Shown here: in pieces, positions 1 to 11,193 of the stretch
Numbering within the stretch: the stretch's first letter is position 1
Layout: each line of letters begins with the position of its first letter
IMG/VR virus record: IMGVR_UViG_3300025767_001103
Span: 21,751 to 85,750 of that record
Strand: one strand, 5' to 3'
Origin: a virus
DNA length: 64,000 nt
Made by a program: the position numbers and the translations under genes
The notes under the pieces: model-generated
Database searches by the model: none
The model's input: the letters and a program-made list of their open reading frames with translations, nothing else
What the model was told of the DNA's origin: nothing

Positions 1-3000
1 GATATTGTTAAATTTAGAGAAAGTTTATGGCAGGCTTTGAGAACTATTAATCCAGAAACTGGATCGAAAACATTTTCAACATTTGATAACTATCAAAATT
101 TAATATCGACTGAAGACGTAGATTCAACAGATACTACATTGTTAGTATCAGGAGATCCAGGATTAGAAAACAATTTTGTTGATCACATATTAGTACGTGC
201 TCCACAAGATATGTACCTAGGTACAAAGGGAAGAGACTTTACTCAAACTAGAGAAAGCGGCGAGTTTGCTGGAGATACAGTTAACTTATATTGGCAAGAA
301 CGTAGTTATGCTAACCCTACTCTAGACACATACCAACCCTTTGACAATGCCTACCCGCAAATTAATCAAGCATGGCTAAGTAGCTCACATGAAATTATAT
401 ATAAAGTTGATTATATTCTACAAGTGCAAACATTTATTTCGCTTCCTGAAGTTGGAGATTTTGTAACTACTACAACAGGTAGAGCCGAAGTAGTTTATGC
501 TGCAAGATCCGGCGATAGTGCAGTAATTTACGTTAAAGATACAAACGGTACAATAGCAATTACTGGTGAATTGTTTATTGACGACAAAGATTTTGTTGGT
601 TTATATACTTTAGAAAATACATATTCAACAAGTAACGCAGTAGGCGGATATTGGTTAATTAAGACATACAATACTACACAGGCACCATTATCTACATGGA
701 CGGCAGAAGAATCTGATGCAAATGGATTTGTTTACGATAATAAGACTACATGGTATGATGTTGGCCGCGGTCTTGTTTATGCAGATGTTAGATTAGCTGA
801 AAGTTCACGTGATCTCAATGTGTATTATAATGTTCAAGATACTGTTGCTGATATTGGTACATATGTATTAAACAAAAATAATACAAGTTTTATAACACAA
901 CTTTCGTATAGAGGTGATCCCGGAGATATCGAAGCATTCCAGCCATCTAACAAATGGCTTGCACGAGTTGGTAAAGAATTTTCAGATACATTAATCGGAA
1001 ATGAAACATTTAATTTCCGAGTATATGATACTACAAGATTTGTTGATTATAGTAATGCTTTCCTTGCAAGTGAATTAATTAATAAGTCTCAAACTATTAT
1101 TGATATGTGGGATGGTTATATTGATTTTAAATTTACTCGATTTGATGCATCAGGAAATGTATTTGAACCTGCAATAGGAGATGTATTAGTAGATGTGCAA
1201 ACACCTAGTGACGGCTCAGGCGGCCTTGCAGCCAGTAGTTTGGATGCTACTAGTGCAGCAGAAGTTGTGTTTTATCAGCGTAATTTTAACAGTGTTAGAG
1301 TTTACGTAAAGTTATTAACTTCTTATAATGGTGTTACATATAGCGGAAAATTTGAAGAAGCTAATAACATTGGTAGATATGAAATCAAACGTCTTGCTAA
1401 CGAAAGCGAAAGAGGCACAGGTGATGTTGATAGAATTATTGGACAGGTTGACGATTCTGATAATCAAATAGCAGTAGGTACTTCAAAAGTAGGAAAATTA
1501 TTAGTATTTGAAAACTCAGTTGATTTTCAAAACACTAACTTAACTTGGGACAACACTCCTGCGTTAATTGATGAAGAGTATTATTTCTTTAACGAAACTA
1601 TCGAAAGTGGAATAAAAAAGGAATCAAATCCTCCATATAGTTTAAATAAAGATTATCGACAGTTATATAATCTTCCAACAGATCCAACTGGCACAGCTAG
1701 TGGTAATTTAGACGAAGGCGCTATAGTAATATATAGAAGACAGACCGACAACACTTATGTATTACAAAAAACTCTTGCAAGTATTAATAGTACAGCTGAT
1801 AGAAAGTTTGGATCTAAGATAAGAATAGTGCAATCTAACAAATACTTTACTTTATTAGTTGGTACTAGAGGTGTTGATGCAGCAAGTGAAACAATTAATA
1901 CAGGGCGCAGAGAACATCCAGGCGAAATTGAAATTTTCCGTAACGGAGTTATTGATGCAGAAAATGTTAGTGGCTTCCAACTAAGGGCATATACTACTGA
2001 CGAAGTTGTTATTTACAAAGACGAATACTACAAAGCTATACGACCAGTAGTGTCAGGAGTATTCCCAACTGATCCAGTTTACTGGAATAATATAAGTTGG
2101 AGATATGGTAAAGATATTAATTATCTCGGAACCTGGGACAATACATATAGTTACGCAGAAGATAACATTGTATTAAAAGATGGATTGTTGTATAAAGCAA
2201 AAACTAATATTGCTGAAGATGCAGAATTTACTGTTACTGATTGGACCTTACTTGATTCTAAAGTAGATTATTTAGGTTATATTCCAAACCTTACAGTCCA
2301 AAAATTATATGATGAAGCAGTATTTGATCCTGGTAATATTGCAGACTTTAGTCAAACATTTGATATAAGTGCTGACGGACAAGTTATAATTGTAAAAGCA
2401 AATCTTATATCCACAGATAGTACTACACAAAAACGAATAGTAGTTTATAGAGAAGCAGATGACAAATATCAAGTATCGCAGATAATTGAATCGCCGAACG
2501 ATACTACTTCGTGGGGAGAAAATATAAGCCTAACACCAAAAGGCGATAAATTTGCTATCAGTGCATCACTTAATGACCAGAATGGTATTGATAGTGGCAT
2601 AGTTTATGTTTATAAACAAGTAAACGGTATATTTGTATTAGATCAAACTATAACTTCACCACAGAATGAAATTGCAGAACAATTTGGTTATGCATTAGAC
2701 TTTGGCGACAATAATCTAGTAATTTCAAGTTTAAATGGCGATCAAAAAATTCCAACAACTTTTGACAGCCAAGAAACAACGTTTGATAATAATTTTACTG
2801 AATTTAGAAATATCAAACTCGACAAAGGTGTTGTATATGTTTACGAAAATAGAGAAGCTGGCGCACTTTATAGCGAGCAAATAATTTATCCTTCAGTTCA
2901 AGCAACATTTGGTGAAAATTTGTATACTTTTGGCAATCACATTTATGTTGGTATACCGCAACAATCATCCGGAGTATGGGATTCAGATGGCGGATCTAAC

Positions 3001-6000
3001 AATGTTGGAGCATTAGACGGATACAGAGGTCAAGTAGTTGACTTTAGAAAAAATGTTGATACAGCTGGGTGGAAAGAAATTGATGCACAAGTATTGCCAG
3101 TTGATGTTGATAAGATTTCTGGAGTAACACTTTATAACAGTAGAACAAATGAATTTATTACACGTTTAGACTATATTGATCCATTGCAAGGAAAAATTGC
3201 TGGTGCAGCAGAACAAGAAATTGACTATAAAGCAGGTTTTGATCCAGCAGTTTATAATACTGGATTAGTAAATGACTTCCTTGTAGATCCTGATAGATAT
3301 TGGGGTAAAGAACATGTAGGCGAAATATGGTGGGCCACTGATTCTGCTAGATTTACATATCCTTATAGAGGTTCAACTAATGATCAAAAACGTGATTGGA
3401 ATAAACTAATCCGTGGATCGAGTATTGATATTTTTGAATGGGTAGAAAGTGATTACATTCCTCAAGTATGGGATGATCTTGCCGATACAGATAACGGGTT
3501 ACGTCTAGGAATAAGCGGCCAAAGTGTTTATGGTAATACACGTTATTCAACACAGTTAACATATGACAACATTGGACAAACGTTCCGTGCAAAATATTAT
3601 TTCTGGGTTTTAGGCAAGCGCACCAAACCAACTGATTACAAACCTAAAAGAAAACTTAATACTATTGACATTGCTAATCTAATTGAAGATCCTAGATTAC
3701 AAGGTTATAAATTTGTTAGTTTTATTAGTAAGAATAAATTTATTCTAAATAATTGTAACGACTTAATCCAAGGCGATGATGTTGTAATACAAATTAGATA
3801 TAAACAAGATCTTGAAAATAATATTAATAGACACAATGAATATCAAATAGTAAGCGAAGGTTTAGAAACTAGTACAATACACCCTGATATTGAACGCAAG
3901 TGGTATGATAGTTTAATTGGGTTTGATACTAATCTTAGACCTGTTCCTGACACAGCTATTCCATCAAATAAAAGGTATGGAGTTCAAAACAGACCAAGAC
4001 AGGGAATGTTTAAAAATCGCTTTGAAGCACTAAAACAGACTATTGAGCGTGTGAATATTAGATTAGCAAGTGAGTTGTTAATTGATAGCTACGATTTATC
4101 AGATTTGCTATCAAAAGAAGCTCCGCCTACAAGTGTATCTAGTCAGTACGATGTTGCAATAGCATCGTACGACGAATTGCGTTTTGTAAGTACAAATAAA
4201 ATAGTGCAAGCTGATATTGATTTAATTATTAGTAATGGTAGAATTATTAGTGCTAATATTATTAATCCGGGCAGGGGATATAAAGTTGCACCATCATATC
4301 AGCTTGAGGGAGAAGGAAGCGGCGCAATAATTAACTTTACTATTAATAATTTAGGACAAATTACTAGTGTTAATATTGATAATGCCGGTTCAGGATATTT
4401 AGACTCAACAAGATTAATTATAAGACCGTTTAGTGTTTTAGTTAATGCAGACTCTAATGTTTTTGGCAAATGGGCAGTATATAGCTGGAACGGAACTAAA
4501 TGGTTTATTAGTAGCATTCAAGATTATGATGTAACAAATTATTGGGAATACCAAGACTGGTATGCAGATGAATTTAACCAATTTACTACTATCAATTACA
4601 CAATAAAGGGAACATATTTACTTCCTTCACTTGATGCAAATGTAGGTGATATTATTAAGGTCGATTCTACTGGTTCCGGAGGCTGGATATTACTTCAACG
4701 TACATCTACAATTGTAGGCGATGATTACACTCAAAGTCATAAAGTAGTTGGCAGACAAAACGGTACAATACAGTTTAAAGAAAGTTTATATAACTACAGC
4801 ACAAATGCAGTAGGGTTTGATAATAGATCTTTTGATAGTTATTTTTATGATAATAATCCAGTTAGAGAACTAAGAATCATATTACAAACTCTTAGAGATA
4901 AGCTACTGATAGGTACGCTAAAATCAGAATATAATAATTTATTCTTTGTTGGCGTAAGATATGCAATGGCCGAACAGCCTGGCATTGACTGGATCTTTAA
5001 AACTAGTTTTGTTAAGGCAAAATATAATGTAAGCGAATTAAGAAATGACGTAACATTTAACAGTGATAATTTACAAAGTTTTGAAGATTACTTAAAAGAA
5101 GTAAAACCGTATAAAACTAAGATCAGAGAATATATTAATGTTTATAATAAAGTTGAACCTACAAATACAAGTGTAACTGATTTCGATTTACCGCCGTATT
5201 ACAGCATAAGTGATGGTGGTATTATTCCTAATCAGGCAGTGTTTAGTTCAGGCACTATTATTAATAGTACTAACGAATTTGAAACATATCCTAAAAAACA
5301 TTATATTGACAATGTTGGATACGAATTAACTGAAATTAAAATTAAAGACGGCGGCAGCGGCTATACGTTTGAACCTAAGATTACTATTGTAGGAAATGCA
5401 ACTAGACCTGCAACAGCTAAAGCCTACCTTGGTTATGGTAAAATTACTTCAATAAAAATTACCGATCCTGGAAAAGGTTATCTTACAACGCCTGCGGTTG
5501 TTATTGAAGGGTCTCAAAATGAAAATGCTACTCCTGCAAAGCTAAGTGCTATATTAGGAAATAGTCCAATTCGAACTGCACACATGCGTGTTAAGTTTGA
5601 TAGAATAAACAAGTCAGTGTTTATTGAAGAACTACTAGAAACGCAGACATTTAGTGGCACCGGTGCAAAATCAGTATTTAATTTAGAATGGCCAATGGAT
5701 TTAGACCGTAAAAAAGTTAAAATTACGATAGACGGTGTTGAAATGCTCCGTAGTACATATACCTATAAGAATATTGAAAATAATGATAAAACTTACTCGC
5801 GCCAGCAAGGACAAATTACATTTGTAGAATCTCCTAAACTAAATGCAGTAATTTCTGTGGAGTATTATAAGCCAATAGATATGTTAATGGCAACTGACAG
5901 AATTCATCATTTTTATGAACCAGTAACTGGAATGTTAGGTAAAGATTTTGCACAGCTAATGAAAGGCATTGACTATGGCGGAGTTGAAGTTAAATCAATT

Positions 6001-8508
6001 GATTTCTCAGGTCCATCAGGATGGGATACTGTTGGCTGGTACACCGATACATGGGATACATTTGATACTACATATGAAGACGAAGTATTCACAGCAGATG
6101 GAAGTACAATCTTTGTTGAGCTAAGTAAGCCTTTAGAAAATAACGTTACATATAATGTTTATTTAGGAACATCAGGTAGTGTTAATTTAACAAGAATTGA
6201 TGATGTTAATTATGGTACAGATCAACAAGTTAATCAAGATGCTATTATAAGCAGTATTATTGGCGATGGTGTAACTACTGTTATTGATTTAGATGATTTG
6301 GGCATTGCATTTGGAGACGGTGATACACTAATTATAAGAAAAACTACTAGTGATGGTAGTATTGTTCCAGATCCTACTAGTTATGATACACAATTAAGTG
6401 GCGGCGATTTACCATATACAACTGCTAAAGGGGTAAATGCCGAAGATATTATAGTTGACGGCGACGGATTTGTAAATCCAATTACACATGCAGGTCCAGA
6501 AGAACTAATTCCTGGATTAGTTACTGATGCACTTGACATTAAAGTCTATACAAGAGACTCGTCAGGCAATGGAGTAATATACAGCCAAAGTTATACAACA
6601 GATGGGATAGCCACTAAGTTCTCATTAGGTACAACACCTTCGACTAAAGATGCAGTTTTAGTTAAAGTAGATGACATATTAGTCGAAGATACTACATACA
6701 ATATTAATTGGAACACAAACGAATTAACATTCAATGTAGCACCTGCAGCCAATCAAGAACTAAACATTATTAGTCAATCTATTGGCACACAAAGTTTATT
6801 AGATTACGGAAAATATACTACAGACGGATCTACAACTGAAGTTATAACAACTGTTGATTGGATTAATGGTGCTAGTGTAAGTGCTAGTGTTGACGGCGAA
6901 GTATTAGATACGGTAGTATTTAATAGTAACGAAGAAGGATACGACTTACCAAATGCAAAAGTTGGTATTAGATTCCCTGAAACATTGTTAGAAGGCAGAG
7001 TAGTACATTATGCAGTATTCAGTGATGATACAGTTGTAAATTATAGTAGAATTATTACTAATAATTTTACTGGCAACGGCATCCAAACAGCATTTGTATT
7101 AGAGGATGTACCATTTACAGCAATTCCGTTAGAACATAAAATTATGGTAAAGGTTGGAAATAAGATTCTTAACCCTGGATATAATATTAAATTTACTATT
7201 CCAGAAAATAATCAAAGAACGTATAAGTTCGAAACGTTCCAGCAGTCAATTGGTAGCTTAGATGTTGAAGAATTAAAAGTATACTTAAACGGTGTTGAAA
7301 TCCAATCACCTGTTGAATGGCGTTATGATGTTGCTAATGCAACAATCTTATTAACTGATGATACTGGTGCTCCGGGAGACACTGTTGAAATATTTGCTAT
7401 TGCAGATGGTGAATATGCGTTTGGATATTTAAACAGCGAAGGTGTATGGATAGATACTCCGGGAACATTGTATTTTGATACTGCACCTGCACTAAATGAA
7501 AAAATAGAAATATTACAATTTAGTAATCATGACATTCTTGGTATTGAACGAATTAATTATGATGTAGTTAATAGAAGTTCAACAGATGTACCAAGTGAAC
7601 TTAAAACATATAGATTGTTAAAATCTGGAACTATTACATTACGTAATCCAGCAGTTGATGCGCAGTATGTTTGGGTAAGTAAGAATGGAGAATTGTTAAC
7701 ACCGAGTGTAGATTATTATGTAACAGATGATAGACAGCAAATTAAACTAACTGTTCGTCCTAGTGATAATGATGTAATAGATGTGTTACATTTTACAGCG
7801 CCAGTTGGTATTCCTAAATTTGCATACAGACAATTTAAAGATATGCTTAATAGAACACACTTCAAGCGTCTTGATAAAGCAGAAGTTAGATTACGCCAAG
7901 CACTTAACTATTATGATTTGCGTATTGAAGTTGATAATGGAGCACTTCTTGCAGAACCTAACAAAGGCCAAAATATGCCTGGTATAGTATTCATCAACGG
8001 TGAACGTATAGAGTATTTTGTTAAAGAAGAAAATACACTGCGTCAGTTACGTCGAGGAACACTTGGAACCGGAGTTAAAGATATACATGAAATAGGGTCA
8101 AAAGTTTATGATCAAAATATAAGCAAAACTGTTCCGTATCAAGATATTACAGTAAGTAAGTCGTTTGTTGCAGACGGCGTTGCTGTTGACTTCGAACCCG
8201 GCTTTACAATAGACAATATTAATGAAGTTGAAGTGTTCGTTGCTGGTACAAGAATGCGCAAAGCAGCAATTCAAGTATTTGATCCTACTCTAGCACTTGA
8301 CAGTACCGACGGAGATGTAACTTCTGATGCAGAATTTACAGTTGATAATAATATAGTAACATTAGCAACTGCACCTGCTGATAATGTACAAGTAATGATA
8401 GTAAAGAAAACAGGAGCACTTTGGAGCAACCTTGGAACCCAGTTAGCACAGACAGAAAATTCAATTGCAAGATTCTTACGTGCAGGCACAAGTGAGTTAC
8501 CAGAATAA
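1..8508 (+). CDS. Giant virion/tail structural protein, 5' end outside window
   Basis: The frame is open from base 1, with residues DIVKFRESLWQAL before the first in-frame TTG at 37, so the gene begins outside the window; 2,835 residues are visible. The protein is low in Cys and rich in Asn, Asp, Thr and Tyr, like phage fibre and baseplate proteins. Around nt 2340-2980 there are FG-GAP-like beta repeats (VYVY..., FGYALDFGDNNL). Around nt 4240-4430 and 5330-5570 there are repeated GxGYxxxP units. From about nt 6080 a series of beta modules follows, each with an F/Y-x-G-x-G-x-x-T-x-F start. The C-terminal 250 residues include NGERIEYF and LRRGTLGTG. The stop codon overlaps a late promoter box for the next gene. 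It is probably a tail-fibre or baseplate-associated virion protein; the exact role is not resolvable. Confidence 0.8.
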   Translation, partial: DIVKFRESLWQALRTINPETGSKTFSTFDNYQNLISTEDVDSTDTTLLVSGDPGLENNFVDHILVRAPQDMYLGTKGRDFTQTRESGEFAGDTVNLYWQERSYANPTLDTYQPFDNAYPQINQAWLSSSHEIIYKVDYILQVQTFISLPEVGDFVTTTTGRAEVVYAARSGDSAVIYVKDTNGTIAITGELFIDDKDFVGLYTLENTYSTSNAVGGYWLIKTYNTTQAPLSTWTAEESDANGFVYDNKTTWYDVGRGLVYADVRLAESSRDLNVYYNVQDTVADIGTYVLNKNNTSFITQLSYRGDPGDIEAFQPSNKWLARVGKEFSDTLIGNETFNFRVYDTTRFVDYSNAFLASELINKSQTIIDMWDGYIDFKFTRFDASGNVFEPAIGDVLVDVQTPSDGSGGLAASSLDATSAAEVVFYQRNFNSVRVYVKLLTSYNGVTYSGKFEEANNIGRYEIKRLANESERGTGDVDRIIGQVDDSDNQIAVGTSKVGKLLVFENSVDFQNTNLTWDNTPALIDEEYYFFNETIESGIKKESNPPYSLNKDYRQLYNLPTDPTGTASGNLDEGAIVIYRRQTDNTYVLQKTLASINSTADRKFGSKIRIVQSNKYFTLLVGTRGVDAASETINTGRREHPGEIEIFRNGVIDAENVSGFQLRAYTTDEVVIYKDEYYKAIRPVVSGVFPTDPVYWNNISWRYGKDINYLGTWDNTYSYAEDNIVLKDGLLYKAKTNIAEDAEFTVTDWTLLDSKVDYLGYIPNLTVQKLYDEAVFDPGNIADFSQTFDISADGQVIIVKANLISTDSTTQKRIVVYREADDKYQVSQIIESPNDTTSWGENISLTPKGDKFAISASLNDQNGIDSGIVYVYKQVNGIFVLDQTITSPQNEIAEQFGYALDFGDNNLVISSLNGDQKIPTTFDSQETTFDNNFTEFRNIKLDKGVVYVYENREAGALYSEQIIYPSVQATFGENLYTFGNHIYVGIPQQSSGVWDSDGGSNNVGALDGYRGQVVDFRKNVDTAGWKEIDAQVLPVDVDKISGVTLYNSRTNEFITRLDYIDPLQGKIAGAAEQEIDYKAGFDPAVYNTGLVNDFLVDPDRYWGKEHVGEIWWATDSARFTYPYRGSTNDQKRDWNKLIRGSSIDIFEWVESDYIPQVWDDLADTDNGLRLGISGQSVYGNTRYSTQLTYDNIGQTFRAKYYFWVLGKRTKPTDYKPKRKLNTIDIANLIEDPRLQGYKFVSFISKNKFILNNCNDLIQGDDVVIQIRYKQDLENNINRHNEYQIVSEGLETSTIHPDIERKWYDSLIGFDTNLRPVPDTAIPSNKRYGVQNRPRQGMFKNRFEALKQTIERVNIRLASELLIDSYDLSDLLSKEAPPTSVSSQYDVAIASYDELRFVSTNKIVQADIDLIISNGRIISANIINPGRGYKVAPSYQLEGEGSGAIINFTINNLGQITSVNIDNAGSGYLDSTRLIIRPFSVLVNADSNVFGKWAVYSWNGTKWFISSIQDYDVTNYWEYQDWYADEFNQFTTINYTIKGTYLLPSLDANVGDIIKVDSTGSGGWILLQRTSTIVGDDYTQSHKVVGRQNGTIQFKESLYNYSTNAVGFDNRSFDSYFYDNNPVRELRIILQTLRDKLLIGTLKSEYNNLFFVGVRYAMAEQPGIDWIFKTSFVKAKYNVSELRNDVTFNSDNLQSFEDYLKEVKPYKTKIREYINVYNKVEPTNTSVTDFDLPPYYSISDGGIIPNQAVFSSGTIINSTNEFETYPKKHYIDNVGYELTEIKIKDGGSGYTFEPKITIVGNATRPATAKAYLGYGKITSIKITDPGKGYLTTPAVVIEGSQNENATPAKLSAILGNSPIRTAHMRVKFDRINKSVFIEELLETQTFSGTGAKSVFNLEWPMDLDRKKVKITIDGVEMLRSTYTYKNIENNDKTYSRQQGQITFVESPKLNAVISVEYYKPIDMLMATDRIHHFYEPVTGMLGKDFAQLMKGIDYGGVEVKSIDFSGPSGWDTVGWYTDTWDTFDTTYEDEVFTADGSTIFVELSKPLENNVTYNVYLGTSGSVNLTRIDDVNYGTDQQVNQDAIISSIIGDGVTTVIDLDDLGIAFGDGDTLIIRKTTSDGSIVPDPTSYDTQLSGGDLPYTTAKGVNAEDIIVDGDGFVNPITHAGPEELIPGLVTDALDIKVYTRDSSGNGVIYSQSYTTDGIATKFSLGTTPSTKDAVLVKVDDILVEDTTYNINWNTNELTFNVAPAANQELNIISQSIGTQSLLDYGKYTTDGSTTEVITTVDWINGASVSASVDGEVLDTVVFNSNEEGYDLPNAKVGIRFPETLLEGRVVHYAVFSDDTVVNYSRIITNNFTGNGIQTAFVLEDVPFTAIPLEHKIMVKVGNKILNPGYNIKFTIPENNQRTYKFETFQQSIGSLDVEELKVYLNGVEIQSPVEWRYDVANATILLTDDTGAPGDTVEIFAIADGEYAFGYLNSEGVWIDTPGTLYFDTAPALNEKIEILQFSNHDILGIERINYDVVNRSSTDVPSELKTYRLLKSGTITLRNPAVDAQYVWVSKNGELLTPSVDYYVTDDRQQIKLTVRPSDNDVIDVLHFTAPVGIPKFAYRQFKDMLNRTHFKRLDKAEVRLRQALNYYDLRIEVDNGALLAEPNKGQNMPGIVFINGERIEYFVKEENTLRQLRRGTLGTGVKDIHEIGSKVYDQNISKTVPYQDITVSKSFVADGVAVDFEPGFTIDNINEVEVFVAGTRMRKAAIQVFDPTLALDSTDGDVTSDAEFTVDNNIVTLATAPADNVQVMIVKKTGALWSNLGTQLAQTENSIARFLRAGTSELPE

Positions 8509-8511
8509 ATA
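8505..8511 (+). promoter_or_regulatory. T4-type late promoter box ATAAATA
   Basis: ATAAATA lies about 20 bases before the ATG at 8528 and overlaps the TAA of the giant gene. It matches the T4-family late consensus TATAAATA except for the first base. The spacing leaves room for a short leader containing the AGGA ribosome site. Confidence 0.55.
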
Positions 8512-8527
8512 CAGTATAGGAAAAGTG

Positions 8528-9127
8528 ATGAGTAACATGCAAGATAACAATAATTTTTTAGTGCAAGGACATATTAAAATCTTTGACCCTGAAACTCAAG
8601 AAGTGCTAGTAAACAAGCGCAATGCAATACATTATGAAAATATGAGTATTGCAATGGCAGAAAGTTTAGGCAATGCGGGTCAGGGTTATATTACTAGTAT
8701 GAGCTTTGGCAACGGCGGCACAAGTGTTGACCCAACAGGTATTATTACATACCTAACACCAAACAGTACAGGTACAAATGCTAGTTTGTATAATCAAACT
8801 TATACAAAAATTGTTGATGACAGAAATGTTAACAACACAGACCCAGCACGTAATAAAATAGAAACACGGCATTTAAGCGGAACAAATTACACAGACATTG
8901 TTGTAAGTTGTTTATTAGATTATGGCGAGCCTAATGGTCAGCAAGCATTTGATACAGCAACCGATGCAAACAACGCATATGTGTTTGACGAGCTAGGATT
9001 ACGTAGTTATAGTGCAAGCGGAACAGGAAGATTGCTAACTCACGTTATTTTCCATCCTGTACAAAAGTCGCTTAATAGATTAATTCAAATTGACTACACT
9101 GTGCGTGTACAAAGTTTAACAGGTTAA
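8528..9127 (+). CDS. Conserved phage structural protein
   Basis: This is a 199-residue protein starting MSNMQDNNNF. The frame is open further upstream (an ATG at 8465), but ATG 8528 has AGGA at 8517-8520, lies downstream of a late promoter box and avoids overlapping the giant gene. The protein has no signal peptide or membrane segment. It begins with a short beta region (GHIKIFDPET) and contains a central Gly/Asn-rich segment (SFGNGGTSVDPTG). It lies between the giant virion gene and the tail-fibre genes on the same strand, in the late block, so a tail or fibre-associated role is inferred. I recognise it only as a type found beside fibre genes in T4-like marine phages. Confidence 0.65.
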   Translation: MSNMQDNNNFLVQGHIKIFDPETQEVLVNKRNAIHYENMSIAMAESLGNAGQGYITSMSFGNGGTSVDPTGIITYLTPNSTGTNASLYNQTYTKIVDDRNVNNTDPARNKIETRHLSGTNYTDIVVSCLLDYGEPNGQQAFDTATDANNAYVFDELGLRSYSASGTGRLLTHVIFHPVQKSLNRLIQIDYTVRVQSLTG

Positions 9128-9137
9128 GGAATACAAT

Positions 9138-11192
9138 ATGGCATACGAAATAAACTATACTGACTCTGTTAACAAAGGCACAATTGTTATCGAAGATGGT
9201 ACACTTAATCAAGAAACTAGTTTAAGGTTTCCGGGCAGGCAGCGTACCGATTATGGACAAGCAATTAGTGAAAACTTCCTACATTTATTAGAAAATTTTG
9301 CTAATTCGTCTGCACCTAACAGTCCAGTTGAAGGGCAGCTTTGGTATGATAATACAGACGGAGTTGATCAACTTAAAATATATGACGGAACTAATTGGGT
9401 AACGGCAGGCGGATTAAAAAAGGCTGCTACTGCTCCTGAAGTTGCAAATTCAAACCCAGGAGACTTATGGGCTAATACTGATACACAACAATTATATTTG
9501 TTTACTGGTTCAAATTGGATTTTAATCGGACCTGAATTTAGCGACGGATTGCTTACTGGTACATCAGCTGATAATATCTTAGGCGATGACGATAGAGCAT
9601 ATAATATATTAACAGTTAAAATTGAAGATTCTGTTGCTGCTATTTTTAGTGCGCAATCATTTATTCCTAAAACAACAATTCCGGGATTTAGAACAGGTAT
9701 TAATGCAGGTTTAAATTTAAGCACCGAGGCATTAGTTGGTACAGAAGTACTTAAATATTATGGAACTGCTGAAAAGGCCGAAAGCCTTATTGTTGCAGGA
9801 GAAACAATAGCTGCATCAAACTTTTTAAGAGGAAATGCAAGTTCAACAACAAACTTTGATCTTAAAGTTAAAAACAATGCAGGCATACAAGTAGGCTCCG
9901 GCGGACAATTAAGTGTGTTTATTAGTGGCGAAGCTGGTGTTATTCAACATAATACTTCTGGCGCAAATATTGATTTTCGTTTAAGAAACGGTGATCTAAT
10001 ACCTACAGTTATGCGATTAGATTCTGCAGGAAACGTTGGTATCAACACCGGAGCACCAGAAGAAAAATTAGAAGTTTCGGGCAATGTTAAAATTAATTCT
10101 GAATCTGGAGTACCTGACAGTGGTTACTTACAAATTGAAAGTACAGTCCAAGCATCAAATATAAGTACAGGTTCAATAAGAACCAAAGGCGGTATTGGTG
10201 TTGCAAGAGATGCATACATAGGTGGAAATCTTAATGTTCTTGGAGCAACAACAGTAGCAAATATTGCACCCGATGCAAATTCTTCTAGAAATATTGGTAC
10301 TGCAAATAATAAATTTGATCAAATGTATGCTAATACGTTTATTGGTAATGTTCAAGGTAATGTAAGTGGTACAGTTAGCGGCAGAGCAGGCAGTGCAGAT
10401 AAATTAGCAAGTGCAACAACATTTGCAGCATCAGGTGATGTAGAAAATGTAAGTTTTGAATTTGATGGACAAACAGGCGGCAGCACAAAAACATTTAATT
10501 TAAGAGTTGCCAACAGCTTTATCAGTAATAAAGAAGTTACATATAATGCAGGTAATGCTGACGAATTATTATTAAATGTAACTACCGGAACAACCGGCGT
10601 TTATAGAATTACAAAACGTAATTTCTTAAAAACTATTCCTTTAGTTCCGGCAGGAGCAATTATGCCATTTGGTGGTACAACTGCACCAGATGGCTGGTTA
10701 ATATGCGACGGCAGCGAAGTTAAGATTTCTGATTATACTGCATTGTATAACATAATTAAATATAATTTTAAAGATGCAAGTTTACTTTCGGATGAAGGAG
10801 TTAATACATTTGCACTTCCTGATATGCGCGGACGTTTTCCTTTGGGTCTTGACAACATGGGAGGCCCAAGTGCAAACAGAGTAACAGATATTGCAGCTGA
10901 TGCAATAGGTGGAAACGCAGGAACAGAAACAAAATCAATTGCACTTAATAATTTGCCAGAACACGAACACGATATGGAAGGTGATTCAGGTACACAGTAT
11001 TATGCAACAAGAGTTGGATCAGGCGCAGTACTAGATGAGGAAGCTGTTCCTTTAACTATTGAACCTGGTGCAGGCGGCACACAGGGTTTTGCGTCAAGTG
11101 GTGGCATCAAAACAACAGGCAGTCTTGGAGATGCATTAAACATTATGTCTCCTTACTTGTCATTAAATTATATTATCTATACTGGAGAGTGA
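9138..11192 (+). CDS. Tail fibre-like protein with phage tail collar domain
   Basis: A 684-residue fibre-like protein. Residues 1-135 form an N-terminal domain shared with the next two genes (hallmarks NFLHLLENF, GQLWYDN, IYDGTNW, GDLWAN, LIGP). The middle has chaperone-trimer-like fibre motifs (GNVGINTGAPEEKLEVSG) and low-complexity Gly/Thr/Ser beta repeats. From about residue 500 there is a tail collar domain: PAGAIMPFGG, PDGWLICDG, LPDMRGRFPLG, and the terminal SPYLSLNYII. Such domains cap short-tail-fibre or adhesin tips. AAGGA lies 11 bases before ATG 9138. It follows the structural gene by 10 bases and is probably transcribed from the 8505 late box. It is a likely receptor-binding component of the virion. 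Confidence 0.85.
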   Translation: MAYEINYTDSVNKGTIVIEDGTLNQETSLRFPGRQRTDYGQAISENFLHLLENFANSSAPNSPVEGQLWYDNTDGVDQLKIYDGTNWVTAGGLKKAATAPEVANSNPGDLWANTDTQQLYLFTGSNWILIGPEFSDGLLTGTSADNILGDDDRAYNILTVKIEDSVAAIFSAQSFIPKTTIPGFRTGINAGLNLSTEALVGTEVLKYYGTAEKAESLIVAGETIAASNFLRGNASSTTNFDLKVKNNAGIQVGSGGQLSVFISGEAGVIQHNTSGANIDFRLRNGDLIPTVMRLDSAGNVGINTGAPEEKLEVSGNVKINSESGVPDSGYLQIESTVQASNISTGSIRTKGGIGVARDAYIGGNLNVLGATTVANIAPDANSSRNIGTANNKFDQMYANTFIGNVQGNVSGTVSGRAGSADKLASATTFAASGDVENVSFEFDGQTGGSTKTFNLRVANSFISNKEVTYNAGNADELLLNVTTGTTGVYRITKRNFLKTIPLVPAGAIMPFGGTTAPDGWLICDGSEVKISDYTALYNIIKYNFKDASLLSDEGVNTFALPDMRGRFPLGLDNMGGPSANRVTDIAADAIGGNAGTETKSIALNNLPEHEHDMEGDSGTQYYATRVGSGAVLDEEAVPLTIEPGAGGTQGFASSGGIKTTGSLGDALNIMSPYLSLNYIIYTGE

Positions 11193-11193
11193 T

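Noticed and set aside
37-39. TTG at 37 as the start of the giant protein
   Set aside because: The frame is open from base 1, with fibre-like residues before it, so the true start is outside the window.
7781-7987. Plus-strand 68-residue ORF inside the giant gene
   Set aside because: It is in a different frame of a well-supported coding region and has no ribosome site.
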